Assembly: GCF_009766085.1 (NCBI RefSeq)
Contig: NZ_LMUF01000030.1
Location: 625,533-689,532, forward strand
Reading direction: 5' to 3'
From: Burkholderia sp. S171
Lineage (GTDB): Bacteria > Pseudomonadota > Gammaproteobacteria > Burkholderiales > Burkholderiaceae
DNA: 64,000 nucleotides
The notes beneath the pieces are model-generated. The model was not told the origin of the DNA, ran no database searches, and saw only the letters and a list, made by a program, of their open reading frames with translations. Shown piece after piece: positions 16,466-26,664 of the stretch. Position 1 is the first letter of the stretch. Every line of letters starts with the position of its first letter. The position numbers and the translations under genes are program-made.

Positions 16466-18412
16466 TCAGCCAATCTGCTCCAGTTCCTCGTGCGCCTCTA
16501 GCCATTGCGCTTCGAGCGCTTCTAGCTGACCGTTCACATCGGCCTGACGGCGAATGGCTTCTGTGAGTCGTGTCTTCATGGCGGGCTCGTAACTGGCGGC
16601 ATCGGCCACGAAAATATCGAGCTGCGCTTTCTCGGCATTCAGCTTGTCCATCTCCTTCTCGATCTTCGAAATCCGCGATTGCAGCGGCTTTTTCAAATGC
16701 GAGAGTTTCTGCCGCTCTTGTGCCTCCAGGCGCCGCTGCTCCTTGCGGTTCTGTCCTGATTCCAGCGAATCGTCCGCTAATCCACCATTGCCGTTGCTGA
16801 CCATCTCCTTGGCGGCAGCCCGCTGCTCGGCCGCGTGTTGCAGCAGCCAGTCGCGATAGTCGTCGAGATCGCCGTCGAACGGCTGCAGCCGATGTTTCGC
16901 CACGAGCATGAAATTGTCCGTGGTGGCGCGCAGCAAATGCCGATCGTGCGACACCAGGATCAAGGTGCCTTCGAACTGCGCAAGCGCCATGGTCAGCGCA
17001 TGACGCGTTTCGAGATCCAGATGGTTCGTCGGTTCGTCGAGCAGCAGCAAATTGGGCTTTTGCCAGATGATCAGCGCAAGCGCGAGCCGGGCCTTTTCTC
17101 CTCCGGAAAACGGCGCGATCTTCGCGGTCGCCATTTCGCCGGAAAAATTGAAGCCACCGAGGAAATCGCGTAATTCCTGTTCGCGTGTGTCGGGCGCGAG
17201 CCGTGCCACATGCTCTAGCGCGGAGTCTTGAGGGCGCAGGGTTTCCAGCTGATGCTGCGCGAAATAGCCGATCCGCAAGCCCTTGCCCTCGCGTACCTTC
17301 CCGCTCAGCGCTTCAAGCGTGCCCGCCAGCGTCTTGATAAGCGTCGATTTCCCCTGTCCGTTCGCGCCCAGCAAGCCGATTCGCTGACCGTTCTGGATGG
17401 ACAGCGTGACGCCTTCCACGATCGGCACTTCACCGGCTTCCGTGTGATAGCCGCAGCGCACGGATTCCATCACCATCATGGGGTTCGGCGCGGCATCGGG
17501 CGTGCGGAATTCGAACGTGAAAGGCGAAGAAGCATGCGCCGGCGCGATGAGTTCCATGCGTTCCAGCGCCTTCACGCGGCTTTGCGCCTGCTTCGCTTTG
17601 GTGGCCTGCGCCTTGAAGCGGTTGATGAAGCTTTGCAGATGCTCCACCGTCTTTTGTTGCTTTACATACGCGCTTTGCTGCAACGCGATCTGCTGCGCGC
17701 GCAGGATTTCGAACTGACTGTAATTGCCGCCGTAACGCTTGATCTGCCGGTTCTCCAGATGCAGCGTCACGTTGCAGACGGAATCGAGGAATTCGCGATC
17801 GTGAGAAATCACAATCAGCGTTCCCGGATAGCGATGCAGCCAGTCTTCCAGCCAGATGATCGCATCAAGATCCAGGTGATTCGTGGGCTCGTCCAGCAGC
17901 AGCAGGTCCGAGCGGCACATCAGCGCTTGCGCCAGGTTCAGGCGCATGCGCCAACCGCCGGAGAAGCTCGCCACGGGGTCCTGGGTTTGCGCGAGCGTGA
18001 AACCCAGGCCGATCAGCAGGGTTTCGGCGCGGGCGGGCGCGGTGTAACCGTCGGCGTCGGCGAACGCGGCGTGTGCGTCGGCTTCAGCTGCGCCATCGTG
18101 GGCCGCCGATGCCGCCGCAATCCGCGCTTCGATGCGCCGCAATTGCGTGTCGCCGTCAAGCGTGTAGTCCAGCGCGGTGCGGTCCACGGCCGGCGTTTCC
18201 TGCGCGACGTGCGCGATTTGCCACGACGGCGGCATCGAAAAATCGCCCCCGTCCGAGTGCAGATCACCGCGCAGCACGGAGAAGAGCGTGGACTTGCCCG
18301 CGCCATTAGCGCCGATGAGCCCCGCCTTTTCGCCAGGATTGAGCGCGAACGTGGTCTGTTCGAAGAGCGGTTTGGTGCCGCGGGCAAGGCTGAACTGGTT
18401 GAAGCGAATCAC
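16466..18412 (-). CDS. ABC-F family ATPase (YheS/Uup-like)
   Basis: A soluble tandem ABC ATPase without membrane domains, of the ABC-F class that acts on ribosomes. 648 residues. Two nucleotide-binding domains: Walker A GANGAGKST and GANGQGKST, signature motifs SFSGGWRMRLNLAQAL and PFSGGEKARLALAL, and twice the Walker B LLLLDEPTNHLD. The linker between them (AYVKQQKTVEHLQSFINRFKAQATKAKQAQSRVKALERME) is the P-site tRNA-interacting motif region. The C-terminal 90 residues are a coiled coil (QERQKLSHLKK...MDKLNAEKAQLD). It starts at a GTG. YheS is the closest match I recall; the exact substrate state on the ribosome is unknown. Confidence 0.93.
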   Translation of the reverse strand: MIRFNQFSLARGTKPLFEQTTFALNPGEKAGLIGANGAGKSTLFSVLRGDLHSDGGDFSMPPSWQIAHVAQETPAVDRTALDYTLDGDTQLRRIEARIAAASAAHDGAAEADAHAAFADADGYTAPARAETLLIGLGFTLAQTQDPVASFSGGWRMRLNLAQALMCRSDLLLLDEPTNHLDLDAIIWLEDWLHRYPGTLIVISHDREFLDSVCNVTLHLENRQIKRYGGNYSQFEILRAQQIALQQSAYVKQQKTVEHLQSFINRFKAQATKAKQAQSRVKALERMELIAPAHASSPFTFEFRTPDAAPNPMMVMESVRCGYHTEAGEVPIVEGVTLSIQNGQRIGLLGANGQGKSTLIKTLAGTLEALSGKVREGKGLRIGYFAQHQLETLRPQDSALEHVARLAPDTREQELRDFLGGFNFSGEMATAKIAPFSGGEKARLALALIIWQKPNLLLLDEPTNHLDLETRHALTMALAQFEGTLILVSHDRHLLRATTDNFMLVAKHRLQPFDGDLDDYRDWLLQHAAEQRAAAKEMVSNGNGGLADDSLESGQNRKEQRRLEAQERQKLSHLKKPLQSRISKIEKEMDKLNAEKAQLDIFVADAASYEPAMKTRLTEAIRRQADVNGQLEALEAQWLEAHEELEQIG

Positions 18413-18568
18413 GGCGTGGAGACCCAGACATGTACGGGAAAACGCTATTTTAGACCGGCCCGGGTGCGGGCCGCCCGCTCATTGACGTTGGTGCGCCGTT
18501 AGCCGTTCGGTCAGATGTTTTTTAACCCGCGTTTCGCTTAGACTGGATTTTTTCAAGCGGAGCATCGA

Positions 18569-19048
18569 ATGAACCCTATCTACTCGTTTTCAGCGGACAC
18601 CCTCGGCGGTGAAACCGTCAGCATGGAAAACTATCAGGGCAAGGTGCTGTTGATCGTGAACACTGCGAGCGAGTGCGGATTCACGCCGCAGTACAAGGGT
18701 TTGCAGGAGCTGTACGAACGTTACGCGGATCGCGGCTTTGCAGTGCTGGGCTTTCCGTGCAACCAGTTCGGCAAGCAGGAGCCGGGCGACGCGGCTCAAA
18801 TTGGCAGCTTTTGCGAGCAGAACTACGGGGTCACGTTTCCCATGTTTGCGAAGATCGACGTGAACGGGGCGAACGCGCATCCGCTATTCCGTTATCTGAC
18901 CGAGGAAGCGCCGGGCGTGCTGGGGACCGAAGGCATCAAGTGGAACTTCACAAAGTTTCTGGTCGACAAGGAAGGTAACGTGATCACCCGATTCGGCTCG
19001 GTGACGAAGCCGGATGCGCTTTCCAGCGATATCGAAAAGCTGCTCTAA
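18569..19048 (+). CDS. Glutathione peroxidase family (thiol peroxidase)
   Basis: Reduces hydrogen peroxide or lipid hydroperoxides with thiol electrons; cytoplasmic. 159 residues, the bacterial size. The catalytic Cys36 sits in [18 protein letters not shown], Gln in [12 protein letters not shown] and Trp in [14 protein letters not shown] complete the triad. The Cys in FPCNQF would be the resolving position region in thioredoxin-dependent members, so the electron donor may be thioredoxin rather than glutathione. The start is the ATG at 18569 with CGGAG upstream. Confidence 0.95.
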   Translation: MNPIYSFSADTLGGETVSMENYQGKVLLIVNTASECGFTPQYKGLQELYERYADRGFAVLGFPCNQFGKQEPGDAAQIGSFCEQNYGVTFPMFAKIDVNGANAHPLFRYLTEEAPGVLGTEGIKWNFTKFLVDKEGNVITRFGSVTKPDALSSDIEKLL

Positions 19049-19131
19049 CGCCTGATTTGCGTCAGCGACTTGATCCGACTGGCGTGAAGACGCCGGTCGA
19101 GTGCGTGGTCGCATTGTCTGGTTTCTAAAAG

Positions 19132-19169
19132 GGCGCCGTCCGGCCGGGCGACGCCGATCAACATTTTTT
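19132..19169 (+). terminator. Probable terminator of the glutathione peroxidase gene
   Basis: GGCGCCGTCCGG pairs with CCGGGCGACGCC (one mismatch, one G-T), then after GATCAACA comes TTTTTT. A second GC hairpin, CCCGGG-CAAAC-CCCGGG followed by CGCTTTT, lies at about 19175-19205. Confidence 0.6.
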
Positions 19170-19325
19170 ACTATGCGTTCCCGGGCAAACCCCCGGGCGC
19201 TTTTGCACGCCTGTACCGATCGGGCGGTTTGCGTCTCAGGGGCGGGTTATAGGTGGCTCAACGACCTCGCCAGACAGCCTGCTGCGATCAGTAACCGCTT
19301 TCGTCCGTTACTGTAAATGTGAAAT

Positions 19326-19338
19326 TATGTCGTACATA
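19326..19338. promoter_or_regulatory. Candidate GntR/FadR-type operator
   Basis: TATGT-CGT-ACATA, a 13-base dyad 65 bases before the GntR gene start, fits the T-x-G-T-x3-A-C-x-A form of many FadR-subfamily operators. A TATGAT at 19363-19368 just downstream may be the -10 element, so binding here would repress the regulator's own gene and possibly the two enzymes after it. Confidence 0.5.
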
Positions 19339-19402
19339 TTCCGTGTACTTCCGGGAATTATGTATGATTTAACTTTCCCGCCAACACCCGTTTGCCGCCG
19401 CG

Positions 19403-20200
19403 ATGAAACCAGAAACCGCAGGCTCGCCAACCATGACGAAGCTGCATGAGGCGATTGTTGTCCATCTAGTCGACGCGATTGTCTCGGGCGTCTACCCGGT
19501 TGGCGCGTCCTTGCCGAACGAAATGGAACTCGCCGCCGCGCATGGCGTCAGCCGCACGGCGGCGCGCGAGGCGATGCAGAAGCTCGCTTCACTCGGGCTG
19601 ATCGAGAGCCGGCGACGCAAGGGCGCGACCGTTCTCGCGCGAGAGTCGTGGAAGTTACTGGACGCGTCGGTGTTGGGCGTGGCGGTCTTGCGCGTGGAAG
19701 ATGTGTCGTTTTTCCAGGCACTGGTCGAGGCGCGTCTTTTGATCGAACCTCGTGCCGCCGAACTTGCTGCGGCAAGGGCGTCCGAACGTGATCTTGACCG
19801 TATCGAAACCTCGCTGAACGCTATGGCCAGCGAGGCCGACGGCACGCGCGGTGCGGGCTGGGCGGCAGCGGATGTCGCTTTCCACGCGGGCATTATCGAA
19901 GCGGCCGGGAATTGGGTTTTCACGCAATTGATCGGCACGGTGCGGGCCGCGCTGGACGCAGGTATTCGCCTGACCGGCAAGCAAGCGCTGTCGGCACAGG
20001 CGTCGCTGGAACAGCATCGGGAGGTGTTCGATGCAATCCGGCGCCGCCAGCCCGCCGAGGCGCACGCTGCAATGATGCGCTTGCTGCTTGCCACCCAACG
20101 TGATTTCAATGCATTGGAGAAGGGCGCAGCCCGTGCTGCGGTTTCGGCCGGTGATCAGGCGACCAGCCAGCCGGACTCACAGAAACACAAAATTGGGTGA
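19403..20200 (+). CDS. GntR-family (FadR subfamily) transcriptional regulator
   Basis: 265 residues. N-terminal winged helix-turn-helix (about residues 12-80; LHEAIVVHLVDAIVSGVYPVG, then LAAAHGVSRTAAREAMQKLASLGLIESRRRKGATV, the GntR signature) and a C-terminal all-helical FCD ligand domain (LVEARLLIEPRAAELAA..., DVAFHAGIIEAAGN, LEQHREVFDAI, with the His/Asp metal-binding positions of FCD). It is followed 96 bases later by two sugar-acid catabolism genes on the same strand, so the ligand is probably a sugar acid or its keto-deoxy product. ATG 19403 has no good ribosome binding site; an internal ATG at 19433 is possible. Confidence 0.9.
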   Translation: MKPETAGSPTMTKLHEAIVVHLVDAIVSGVYPVGASLPNEMELAAAHGVSRTAAREAMQKLASLGLIESRRRKGATVLARESWKLLDASVLGVAVLRVEDVSFFQALVEARLLIEPRAAELAAARASERDLDRIETSLNAMASEADGTRGAGWAAADVAFHAGIIEAAGNWVFTQLIGTVRAALDAGIRLTGKQALSAQASLEQHREVFDAIRRRQPAEAHAAMMRLLLATQRDFNALEKGAARAAVSAGDQATSQPDSQKHKIG

Positions 20201-20296
20201 TCGCGCGTAGTCCTCGAACCGGCGCATCCATCCTTAACAACAACCCACAACAATCCATAGCCACCCACAACGGCCCCACGCGCCAGGAGACACGGC

Positions 20297-22009
20297 ATGC
20301 GCAAGCTTCGCTCGCAACAATGGTTCGGTACACACGGCAAGGATGGTTTCATTCACCGCTCGTGGATGAAAAACCAGGGCATTCCGCACGACAATTTCGA
20401 TGGCCGCCCCGTCATCGGCATCTGCAACACCTGGTCGGAACTGACGCCCTGCAATGCGCATTTCCGCGAGCTGGCCGAGTACGTGAAACGTGGCGTTCGG
20501 GAGGCGGGCGGACTGCCGCTCGAATTCCCGGTGATGTCCCTCGGCGAGTCGAACCTGAGACCGACCGCCATGCTGTTTCGCAATCTCGCGTCCATGGATG
20601 TGGAGGAGTCCATTCGCGGCAACCCGCTTGACGGCGTGATCCTGCTTGTCGGCTGCGACAAGACCACGCCTGCGTTGCTGATGGGCGCGGCATCGTGCAA
20701 CTTGCCTGCGCTCGCCGTGTCCGGCGGACCGATGTTGAACGGCCGGTATCGCGGCAAGCCGATCGGCTCGGGCACCGGGGTGTGGCAGATGTCGGAGGAA
20801 GTGCGGGCGGGAACCATGACGGAAGAGGAATTCACTGAAGCCGAGTCGTGCATGAACCGTTCGCGAGGACATTGCATGACGATGGGCACCGCTTCCACCA
20901 TGGCGTCGATGGTCGAGGCGCTCGGCATGGGCTTGCCGCATAACGCAGCCATTCCTGCCGTCGATGCCCGCCGTCAGGTGCTGGCGCATATGGCGGGCCG
21001 ACGTATTGTCGATATGGTGCACGAAGACCTCACCATGGACCGTATTCTCACGCGTGAAGCCTTCGAGAACGCGATTCGCACGAATGCCGCAATTGGCGGA
21101 TCGACGAACGCGGTGGTGCATCTCATCGCACTGGCCAAGCGGATTGGCGTGCCGTTGACGCTCGACGATTGGGAACTCGGTTCGGACGTGCCGTGCCTCG
21201 TAAATCTCCAGCCGTCGGGGGAGTACCTGATGGAGGACTTCTACTACGCAGGTGGTTTGCCTGCCGTGCTGAAGCAGCTTGGCGAACAGGGATTGCTGCA
21301 CAAGGACGCGCTGACCGTGAACGGCAAGACGATCTGGGACAACGTGTCCAGCGCTCGCAATGATGACGAAAAAGTCATCACGCTGTTTGCTACGCCGTTC
21401 AAGCCGAAGGCGGGTATCGCCGTGCTGAGGGGAAATCTCGCGCCGAATGGCGCTGTGATCAAACCATCGGCGGCGACGCAACATTTGCTCAAACATCGCG
21501 GCCGCGCAGTCGTGTTCGAGACCGTGGAGGAGTTGCACGCGAAGGTGGACGACGAAACGCTCGATATCGACGAGCACTGCGTCATGGTGTTGAAGGGCGC
21601 TGGGCCGAAGGGTTATCCGGGGTTCGCTGAAGTCGGCAACATGCCGCTGCCAAAAAAAGTGCTGCAAAAGGGCATTACAGACATGGTTCGCATCTCCGAT
21701 GGCCGGATGAGTGGTACTGCGTACGGCACGGTTGTGTTGCACGTGTCGCCGGAAGCGGCGGCGGGCGGTCCGCTTGCTCTGGTGCAAACCGGCGACATGA
21801 TCGAACTTGATGTCGAGGCGCGTCGCCTGCATCTTGAAGTCTCCGATGAAGAACTCGAACGGCGACGAGCGTTGTGGTCCAAGCCGGCTTCGCCGCTGCG
21901 CGGTTATGTGAAGCTCTACGTCGATCATGTGCTGCAGGCGGACGAAGGCGCAGATCTCGATTTCCTGGTCGGTTCAAGCGGCGCAGCCGTACCGCGCGAC
22001 TCTCATTGA
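20297..22009 (+). CDS. IlvD/Edd-family aldonate dehydratase (L-arabinonate dehydratase-like)
   Basis: Dehydrates a sugar acid to a 2-keto-3-deoxy acid using an Fe-S cluster and Mg. 570 residues. The sequence is close to what I remember of Rhizobium L-arabinonate dehydratase: MRKLRSQQWFG, DGRPVIGICNTWSELTPCN (cluster Cys), LLVGCDKTTPALLMGAASCNLP (cluster Cys), SRGHCMTMGTASTMASM (cluster Cys), NAIRTNAAIGGSTNAVVHL, VVLRGNLAPNGAVIKPSA-like and RISDGRMSGTAYGTVVLH. Family members act on L-arabinonate, D-xylonate, D-fuconate or galactonate, so the substrate is inferred only. The ATG at 20297 follows CAGGAGA. It forms a module with the GntR gene and the lyase-like gene 47 bases downstream. Confidence 0.9.
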   Translation: MRKLRSQQWFGTHGKDGFIHRSWMKNQGIPHDNFDGRPVIGICNTWSELTPCNAHFRELAEYVKRGVREAGGLPLEFPVMSLGESNLRPTAMLFRNLASMDVEESIRGNPLDGVILLVGCDKTTPALLMGAASCNLPALAVSGGPMLNGRYRGKPIGSGTGVWQMSEEVRAGTMTEEEFTEAESCMNRSRGHCMTMGTASTMASMVEALGMGLPHNAAIPAVDARRQVLAHMAGRRIVDMVHEDLTMDRILTREAFENAIRTNAAIGGSTNAVVHLIALAKRIGVPLTLDDWELGSDVPCLVNLQPSGEYLMEDFYYAGGLPAVLKQLGEQGLLHKDALTVNGKTIWDNVSSARNDDEKVITLFATPFKPKAGIAVLRGNLAPNGAVIKPSAATQHLLKHRGRAVVFETVEELHAKVDDETLDIDEHCVMVLKGAGPKGYPGFAEVGNMPLPKKVLQKGITDMVRISDGRMSGTAYGTVVLHVSPEAAAGGPLALVQTGDMIELDVEARRLHLEVSDEELERRRALWSKPASPLRGYVKLYVDHVLQADEGADLDFLVGSSGAAVPRDSH

Positions 22010-22056
22010 ACCCCTCTCATTGAACCACTGAACATTGAAGATCAGGTTCGACGAAT

Positions 22057-22971
22057 ATGACTTTAAAGACCGACACGTCCCCCGCCGGCATCTGGCCGGT
22101 CCTCTACGCCTATTTTGATCAGTACAACCAGCTTGATCGTGACGCCATGCGCGTGCAGGTCGAGCGGACCATTGCCGCCGGTGCGCCCGGCATCGTGATA
22201 CTCGGTCTTGCAACCGAGGTGCAGCGGTTGTCGCGCCCTGAGCGTGAGCAGCTTGTGAACTGGGCGCGCGAGGATATCGCGGCTCGCGTACCGCTGGCGG
22301 TTACCGTCACCGGCGACACCGTCGTGGAGCAGACCGAATTCGGCAACTGGGCCGTGGCGCACGGTGCGCAATGGCTGATCCTGCAACCGCCCTCGACACG
22401 TACCGAACCCGAGCGTTTTTACTTCGATTTCTTCGCATCCGTCATGAAGGGTTTGACGGACACGGCCCGCGCGGGCATTCAAAACGCGCCCGAGTATCTG
22501 GGTGTCGGTTTGTCGCCGGAAGCGTTGGCCGAACTAGCGCAGCAATGCCCGAACTTTCGCTGGTTGAAGGGCGAGGGCGCGGCGACAGGTTTGCGTACGA
22601 CCATCGACTGCCTGGCGGTGGCCGGCAGCACAATGCCCGTCTTCAACGGGCGCGGCGGTCAGGAGTTGCTGGACAACCTGCGCGCCGGCTGCGCGGGCAT
22701 GATCGTCGCCCCGGATAGCTTCGATCATCAGGTGGAGATCTATCAGGCATTCGCGCACGATCCGGCCGAGGCGCAGCAGCACTATGAGGAGGTGTTGCCG
22801 GCGATTGTCTTCGTCATGCAGTCACTCGACGCGCTCACTTGTTACGGCAAGCGCATTGCGGCATGGCGGATGGGGTTTGAAGTCCAGCACGATCGGGGGA
22901 TTGCACCGAGCGCATTCGGACTGGAATGTGCAAGACGATTCGCCGATAGCCTCGGACCGTACAAGGGCTAA
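22057..22971 (+). CDS. DapA/N-acetylneuraminate lyase family enzyme, probably keto-deoxy sugar acid aldolase or dehydratase
   Basis: A 304-residue class I aldolase-fold enzyme. The Schiff-base Lys lies in FRWLKGEGAAT, the proton-relay Tyr in NAPEYLGVGL. N-terminal GIWPVLYAYFDQYNQLD and GAPGIVILGLATEVQRLSRPER replace the GTTGE motif of true dihydrodipicolinate synthases, so this is not a lysine enzyme. Next to an aldonate dehydratase the likely job is conversion of 2-keto-3-deoxy-pentonate, either dehydration to alpha-ketoglutaric semialdehyde (as in the Azospirillum/Burkholderia L-arabinose route) or retro-aldol cleavage. No semialdehyde dehydrogenase, sugar dehydrogenase or transporter gene is nearby. 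The start ATG lacks a strong ribosome binding site. Confidence 0.85.
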   Translation: MTLKTDTSPAGIWPVLYAYFDQYNQLDRDAMRVQVERTIAAGAPGIVILGLATEVQRLSRPEREQLVNWAREDIAARVPLAVTVTGDTVVEQTEFGNWAVAHGAQWLILQPPSTRTEPERFYFDFFASVMKGLTDTARAGIQNAPEYLGVGLSPEALAELAQQCPNFRWLKGEGAATGLRTTIDCLAVAGSTMPVFNGRGGQELLDNLRAGCAGMIVAPDSFDHQVEIYQAFAHDPAEAQQHYEEVLPAIVFVMQSLDALTCYGKRIAAWRMGFEVQHDRGIAPSAFGLECARRFADSLGPYKG

Positions 22972-22991
22972 AAGCGCTGGTTAAAACCACG

Positions 22992-24455
22992 TCAAAGAAT
23001 GGGTGAAAACAAGCGCGCGACGTGCATCGCCATACGGCGCCATGCGGGTGCGCCGAGATAATCGTCGCGGCTGATTTCCCACGATTGCGCGAAGTCATCG
23101 AGTAGCATTTTCTCGACTTCGCTCGCAAAGCCGCGATCCACGGTCAGGACCATGATCTCGAAGTTGAGGCGAAACGAGCGGTTGTCGAGATTCGCGCTGC
23201 CGATAGCGGCAGACATGTCGTCCACCAGCACCACTTTCTGATGCAGGAAGCCCGGGCGATATCGAAAGATTTTCACGCCTGCGAGCAGCGCATCGTAGGC
23301 ATAGAGTTTCGACGCGGCAAACACCACGCGATGATCGCGGCGGCTCGGAATCAAAATGCGCACGTCCACGCCGCGCAAAACGGCAAGCCGCAGCGCGGAG
23401 AACACGGCTTCGTCGGGAATCAGATACGGCGTCGTGATCCAGATCCGCGAACGTGCCGCGTTGATCGCCTCGACGAAAAACAGCGAGCACGTTTCCTGAT
23501 GATCCGCGGGGCCGCTCGCGAGGACGAGGCAACTCATGTCGTGTGCCGATGTCTTCGACGCTTCCACTTCCGGAATGCGTTGCGTCGCCCAGTACCAGTC
23601 TTCGATGAACACAAACTGGATGCTGGCGACCGCTGGGCCACGCACTTCAATGTGGGTATCGCGCCAGGGTGACAGGCGCGGATTCGCGCCGAGATATTCC
23701 ACGCCTACGTTGTGACCGCCGACGAATGCGCATTCGCCATCAACCACCACGATCTTGCGATGGTTCCGAAAGTTGATCTGGAAGCGATTGACGAACTTGC
23801 GTTTGGTCGCGAACGGGTGAGTCTGCACGCCGCCCGCGCGCAAGGCGGTGGTGTAGCGTTTCGGCAAATCGAAGCTGCCGATGCTGTCGTAGAGAAAATA
23901 AACTCGCACGCCTTGCTGTGCTTTTTTGAGCAGCAGGTCTTTCAGCTTTTCGCCGAGATCGTCGTCGCGGACGATGAAAAACTGCACGATCACATAGACC
24001 TTCGCCGCGTCGATAGCTTTGAAGATTGCGTCGAACGTGGCGTCGCCGTTGATCAGTACGCGCACGGAATTGCCGCGCAGGAACGGCATCCCGCTTAACC
24101 GCGTCAGCGCGCGGATGGTCGGATGGCCCAGATACTCCGCAGGATCCCCGGCCGCTGCGCCGCGCAGGCGGGCGGCTTCATCGGGGAAATTCCATTCCGT
24201 CGGGTGCGCACTTTTGCGCAGGATCTCGTTTTCCAGCCGGCGCGCGTCAATGTACCCGGCGAACTTGCTGCGCCCGAGAAAGAGATACGGGATCAGCGTG
24301 AAGTAGGGCATGGCGACCAGCGACACGGCCCACGCGACCGCGCCTTGCGAAGTGCGCGTGTTGAGCACCGCGTGACATGCGGCGGCCGCGCCCAGCAAAT
24401 GCGCGATAATCACAAACGTGCCGAGATGAAGCCAGTCCTGCCACTGGAAGTGCAT
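22992..24455 (-). CDS. cls: Cardiolipin synthase (phospholipase D family)
   Basis: Condenses phosphatidylglycerol (and a second lipid) to cardiolipin at the inner membrane. 487 residues from the ATG 24453-24455 (MHFQWQDWLHLG). Two N-terminal membrane segments (about residues 8-30 and 35-60, VAWAVSLVAMPYFTLIPYLFLGRSKFAGY) are followed by two PLD motifs: HRKIVVVDGECAFVGGHNVG and HQKVVLVDDMSAAIGSANLDNRS, each H-x-K-x4-D. The longer frame up to 24626 runs into prmB and is rejected. Only 31 bases separate it from prmB, so it may be at the end of the dap operon transcript. It converges with the sugar-acid lyase gene. Confidence 0.94.
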   Translation of the reverse strand: MHFQWQDWLHLGTFVIIAHLLGAAAACHAVLNTRTSQGAVAWAVSLVAMPYFTLIPYLFLGRSKFAGYIDARRLENEILRKSAHPTEWNFPDEAARLRGAAAGDPAEYLGHPTIRALTRLSGMPFLRGNSVRVLINGDATFDAIFKAIDAAKVYVIVQFFIVRDDDLGEKLKDLLLKKAQQGVRVYFLYDSIGSFDLPKRYTTALRAGGVQTHPFATKRKFVNRFQINFRNHRKIVVVDGECAFVGGHNVGVEYLGANPRLSPWRDTHIEVRGPAVASIQFVFIEDWYWATQRIPEVEASKTSAHDMSCLVLASGPADHQETCSLFFVEAINAARSRIWITTPYLIPDEAVFSALRLAVLRGVDVRILIPSRRDHRVVFAASKLYAYDALLAGVKIFRYRPGFLHQKVVLVDDMSAAIGSANLDNRSFRLNFEIMVLTVDRGFASEVEKMLLDDFAQSWEISRDDYLGAPAWRRMAMHVARLFSPIL

Positions 24456-24486
24456 GTACGCGGTGCCTGAAGGTAAAGCCGTGCCG

Positions 24487-25371
24487 TCAGCCCGGCAAGT
24501 CGGCTGCCTGGATGAGGAATACGTTGTCGTCGCCGGCACTGGTCGAGAGCCAGACGATGTCGAGGCCACCGAGCGTCGCTTCCACGTTGGCCCGTTCGTT
24601 GCCGATTTCGACCACGAGCACGCCATCTTCGGTCAGCCACTTGCGCGCTTCACCCACGATCCGCTTCACGATATCCATGCCGTCGGCGCCACCCGCGAGC
24701 GCGAGTTCCGGCTCGTGCTTATATTCAGCGGGCAGGGTCTGCATGGCCAGCGCGTTGACGTACGGCGGATTCGTGATGATGACTTCGTAGCGGCCAACGG
24801 GCAGCGGCGCGAACAGATCGCCCTCATACAACGCCACGCGCGAATCCAGGTCGTAGTCGTCCACGTTCTTATGTGCGACTTCCAGCGCGGGCGCGGAGAT
24901 ATCGACAGCGTCAATGTCTGCATTCTGGAACGCCTGCGCCGCGAGAATCGCGAGGCAGCCGGAGCCAGTGCAGAGTTCGAGCACGCGTGACACTTCGTCG
25001 GGATCCTGCACATAGGGCTGCAGTCCGTCCTGCAGCAACTCGCCGATAAACGAACGCGGCACGATCACGCGTTCATCCACGTAGAAACGATGCCCGTGCA
25101 TCCACGCTTCGTGCGTGATGTACGCCGCCGGCAGGCGATCGGTCGCCCGGCGCTCGATCACTTGCATGATGGCGTCGATCTCTGTGTCGAGCAGGCGGGC
25201 GTCGAGGAACGGATCGAGCGTGTCGATCGGCAAGTGCAGGGTATGCAGCACGAGGTACGCGGCTTCATCGAATGCATTCGATGAACCGTGGCCAAACGAC
25301 AAGTCTGCTGCAGTAAAACGCGATACGGCAAAACGCAGCAGATCGCGAACGGTGGTGAAGGGAAGCGCCAT
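24487..25371 (-). CDS. prmB: Ribosomal protein uL3 N5-glutamine methyltransferase
   Basis: SAM-dependent methylation of a glutamine in ribosomal protein L3. 294 residues from the ATG 25369-25371, with AAGGAG seven bases before it. The SAM motif is VLELCTGSGCLAILAAQAF; the catalytic NPPY motif (IITNPPYVN) is the mark of N5-glutamine methyltransferases, and the preceding VPRSFIGELL is the form typical of PrmB rather than PrmC. The frame opens to 25425, but the coding start there has no support. Upstream is dapE, 28 bases away. Confidence 0.95.
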   Translation of the reverse strand: MALPFTTVRDLLRFAVSRFTAADLSFGHGSSNAFDEAAYLVLHTLHLPIDTLDPFLDARLLDTEIDAIMQVIERRATDRLPAAYITHEAWMHGHRFYVDERVIVPRSFIGELLQDGLQPYVQDPDEVSRVLELCTGSGCLAILAAQAFQNADIDAVDISAPALEVAHKNVDDYDLDSRVALYEGDLFAPLPVGRYEVIITNPPYVNALAMQTLPAEYKHEPELALAGGADGMDIVKRIVGEARKWLTEDGVLVVEIGNERANVEATLGGLDIVWLSTSAGDDNVFLIQAADLPG

Positions 25372-25399
25372 CGCAGGCTCCTTATAAGAGTGAGTCGGA

Positions 25400-26554
<1,155 letters not shown>

Positions 26555-26664
26555 TCAATAAAAATGCCGGCGCGGCGGCCGGCAGGAAATGAAGATCCGC
26601 GAAGATTCGTGCGCCTTTTATCAGGGGCGCGCGATGCTGCGCTTAAAAGCTTAAAGCACACACC

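Noticed and set aside
20234..21928. A 564-residue frame opposite the aldonate dehydratase gene
   Set aside because: Antisense shadow with no domain, while the plus-strand frame has the full family pattern.
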